The translations under genes and the position numbers were made by a program. A DNA stretch of 64,000 bases from Clostridium neonatale (lineage in GTDB: Bacteria; Bacillota; Clostridia; Clostridiales; Clostridiaceae). Positions 63,397-64,000 of the stretch are shown piece after piece (position 1 is the first letter of the stretch; each line of letters begins with the position of its first letter). The notes below the pieces were generated by a model that had not been told where the DNA came from, searched no databases, and saw only the letters and a program-made list of their open reading frames with translations. Location of the stretch: the NCBI RefSeq assembly GCF_001458595.1, contig NZ_LN890328.1:2113743-2177742 (forward strand). Reading direction: 5' to 3'.

Positions 63397-64000
63397 CAGT
63401 TTGTAGACAAAAGAGGGTAAATGAAATTTGCATTTACCCCTTTTGTTATTATTAATAGAATTTTTTCTATATTTTTCATTAAATTGGCCAATAAATTGTC
63501 CGAACCGGTAGGCAATAGTCCATTCCGATCCAGCCATGTGGCTAATTTTTTTAAATTCATGCATGCAAATAAGAGGTTAAGCTCCATCTTAACCTTTTTT
63601 ATTCCACGATATTGTGTATATCTCATACCATGCTTTTCTTTTGCATCCGCAAATACACGTTCAATTGTTTGACTTCGTAACATATAGATTTCTTTCATAC
63701 CTTTTATATGTCTTATATCTTCTACTTGCTCCATGTATTCTTCCCAAACATGCCTGCATATTACTTTTACATGATTTTTACTTTGAGTACATTGATTAAG
63801 AAATGGACAATTAGCGCAAGTCTTTTTGTTACTTTTATATTCTTTATAACCGTCTCTATTAGTTGTAGAATATTTTAATATTTGGTTATTAGGGCAAATA
63901 TAACAATCATAGTATTCATCATAAGCATAGTCATATTTTTTGAAGAATCCTTGTTTAGTCATAGGGCGTTTATAAGGCATTATTGGTGTCTTTCCATCAT
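63396..64000 (-). CDS. IS1182-family transposase, C-terminal part (cut by window end)
   Basis: The frame is open to base 64000 and continues upstream of the first visible Met (DGKTPIMPYKRP, a family hallmark), so the N-terminus is outside the window. About 201 residues are seen. A zinc-like cysteine set (CYICPN, CANCPFLNQCTQS) and the C-terminal DDE glutamate region (SQTIERVFADAKEKHGMRYTQYRG) are typical. The last residues overlap a small hairpin (63415-63439). Whether the element is complete cannot be judged here. Confidence 0.9.
   Translation of the reverse strand, partial: DGKTPIMPYKRPMTKQGFFKKYDYAYDEYYDCYICPNNQILKYSTTNRDGYKEYKSNKKTCANCPFLNQCTQSKNHVKVICRHVWEEYMEQVEDIRHIKGMKEIYMLRSQTIERVFADAKEKHGMRYTQYRGIKKVKMELNLLFACMNLKKLATWLDRNGLLPTGSDNLLANLMKNIEKILLIITKGVNANFIYPLLSTN

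Noticed and set aside
63283..63564. 93-codon minus-strand frame
   Set aside because: It overlaps the transposase and the 45-residue gene in another frame and has no family features.

Overview
This 64 kb window is typical of a low-GC, spore-forming, saccharolytic anaerobe of Clostridium sensu stricto (C. beijerinckii/C. butyricum-like). The species is an inference. The supporting evidence is very AT-rich spacers, strong AGGAGG-type ribosome binding sites, a pyruvate formate-lyase pair, L-lactate dehydrogenase, rubredoxin, a flavin thioredoxin reductase without an NADPH site, T-box and ZTP riboswitch control, a SpoVAF/GerA-type protein behind a sigma-G-like promoter, and a PdaA-type spore cortex deacetylase. 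No rRNA, tRNA, CRISPR array or prophage was seen.

Layout. 1-3.9 kb: end of a branched-chain aminotransferase, a trxA-trxB pair and an ABC exporter. 4.1-6.4 kb: an accessory patch with a complete IS6-family element (8-bp target duplication) in front of a small membrane-protein gene, then two long, mutually inverted hairpin elements with no gene. 6.4-9.4 kb: an ABC importer of the nitrate/sulfonate/taurine type and yaaR. 9.7-18.6 kb: a calcium-type P-ATPase, asnB with a small upstream ORF, the SpoVAF-like gene, cvfB and a gamma-carbonic-anhydrase-like gene. 18.7-32.8 kb: PHP-type, Lrp-type, HPr-kinase/PEPCK-like, ComEC-like, gltX, exonuclease, HAD, nitroreductase, AI-2E-type, argS (with T-box) and site-2 protease genes.

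32.9-41.2 kb: a beta-propeller-like membrane protein beside a phosphodiester glycosidase, birA, asnA, ldh, a DnaQ-type exonuclease and rubredoxin. A complete IS3-family element sits in the loop of what was the birA/asnA terminator. 41.3-44.9 kb: pflA and pflB behind a ZTP riboswitch. 46.6-53.3 kb: the pyrimidine operon pyrB-pyrI-pyrC-pyrF-pyrK-pyrD-pyrE behind a PyrR-type attenuator, with families of short degenerate repeats between its genes. 53.5-64 kb: a beta-lactamase-like protein without the usual nucleophile, pfkA, uppP, a transglutaminase-like protein without its triad, a TPR protein, ychF, pdaA, two small unknown genes, and an IS1182-type transposase cut by the window edge.

How it works together. 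Glycolysis (pfkA) feeds pyruvate to lactate (ldh) or to formate plus acetyl-CoA (pflBA); the ZTP riboswitch ties pflB to the folate/one-carbon state. Pyrimidine synthesis is complete from carbamoyl-aspartate to OMP/UMP and appears to be attenuated by a uridine-nucleotide sensor. Asparagine can be made by two unrelated enzymes. The least explained features are the paired hairpin elements at 5.7-6.4 kb, the HprK-like 584-residue protein, and the two envelope proteins that keep an enzyme fold without its catalytic residues.
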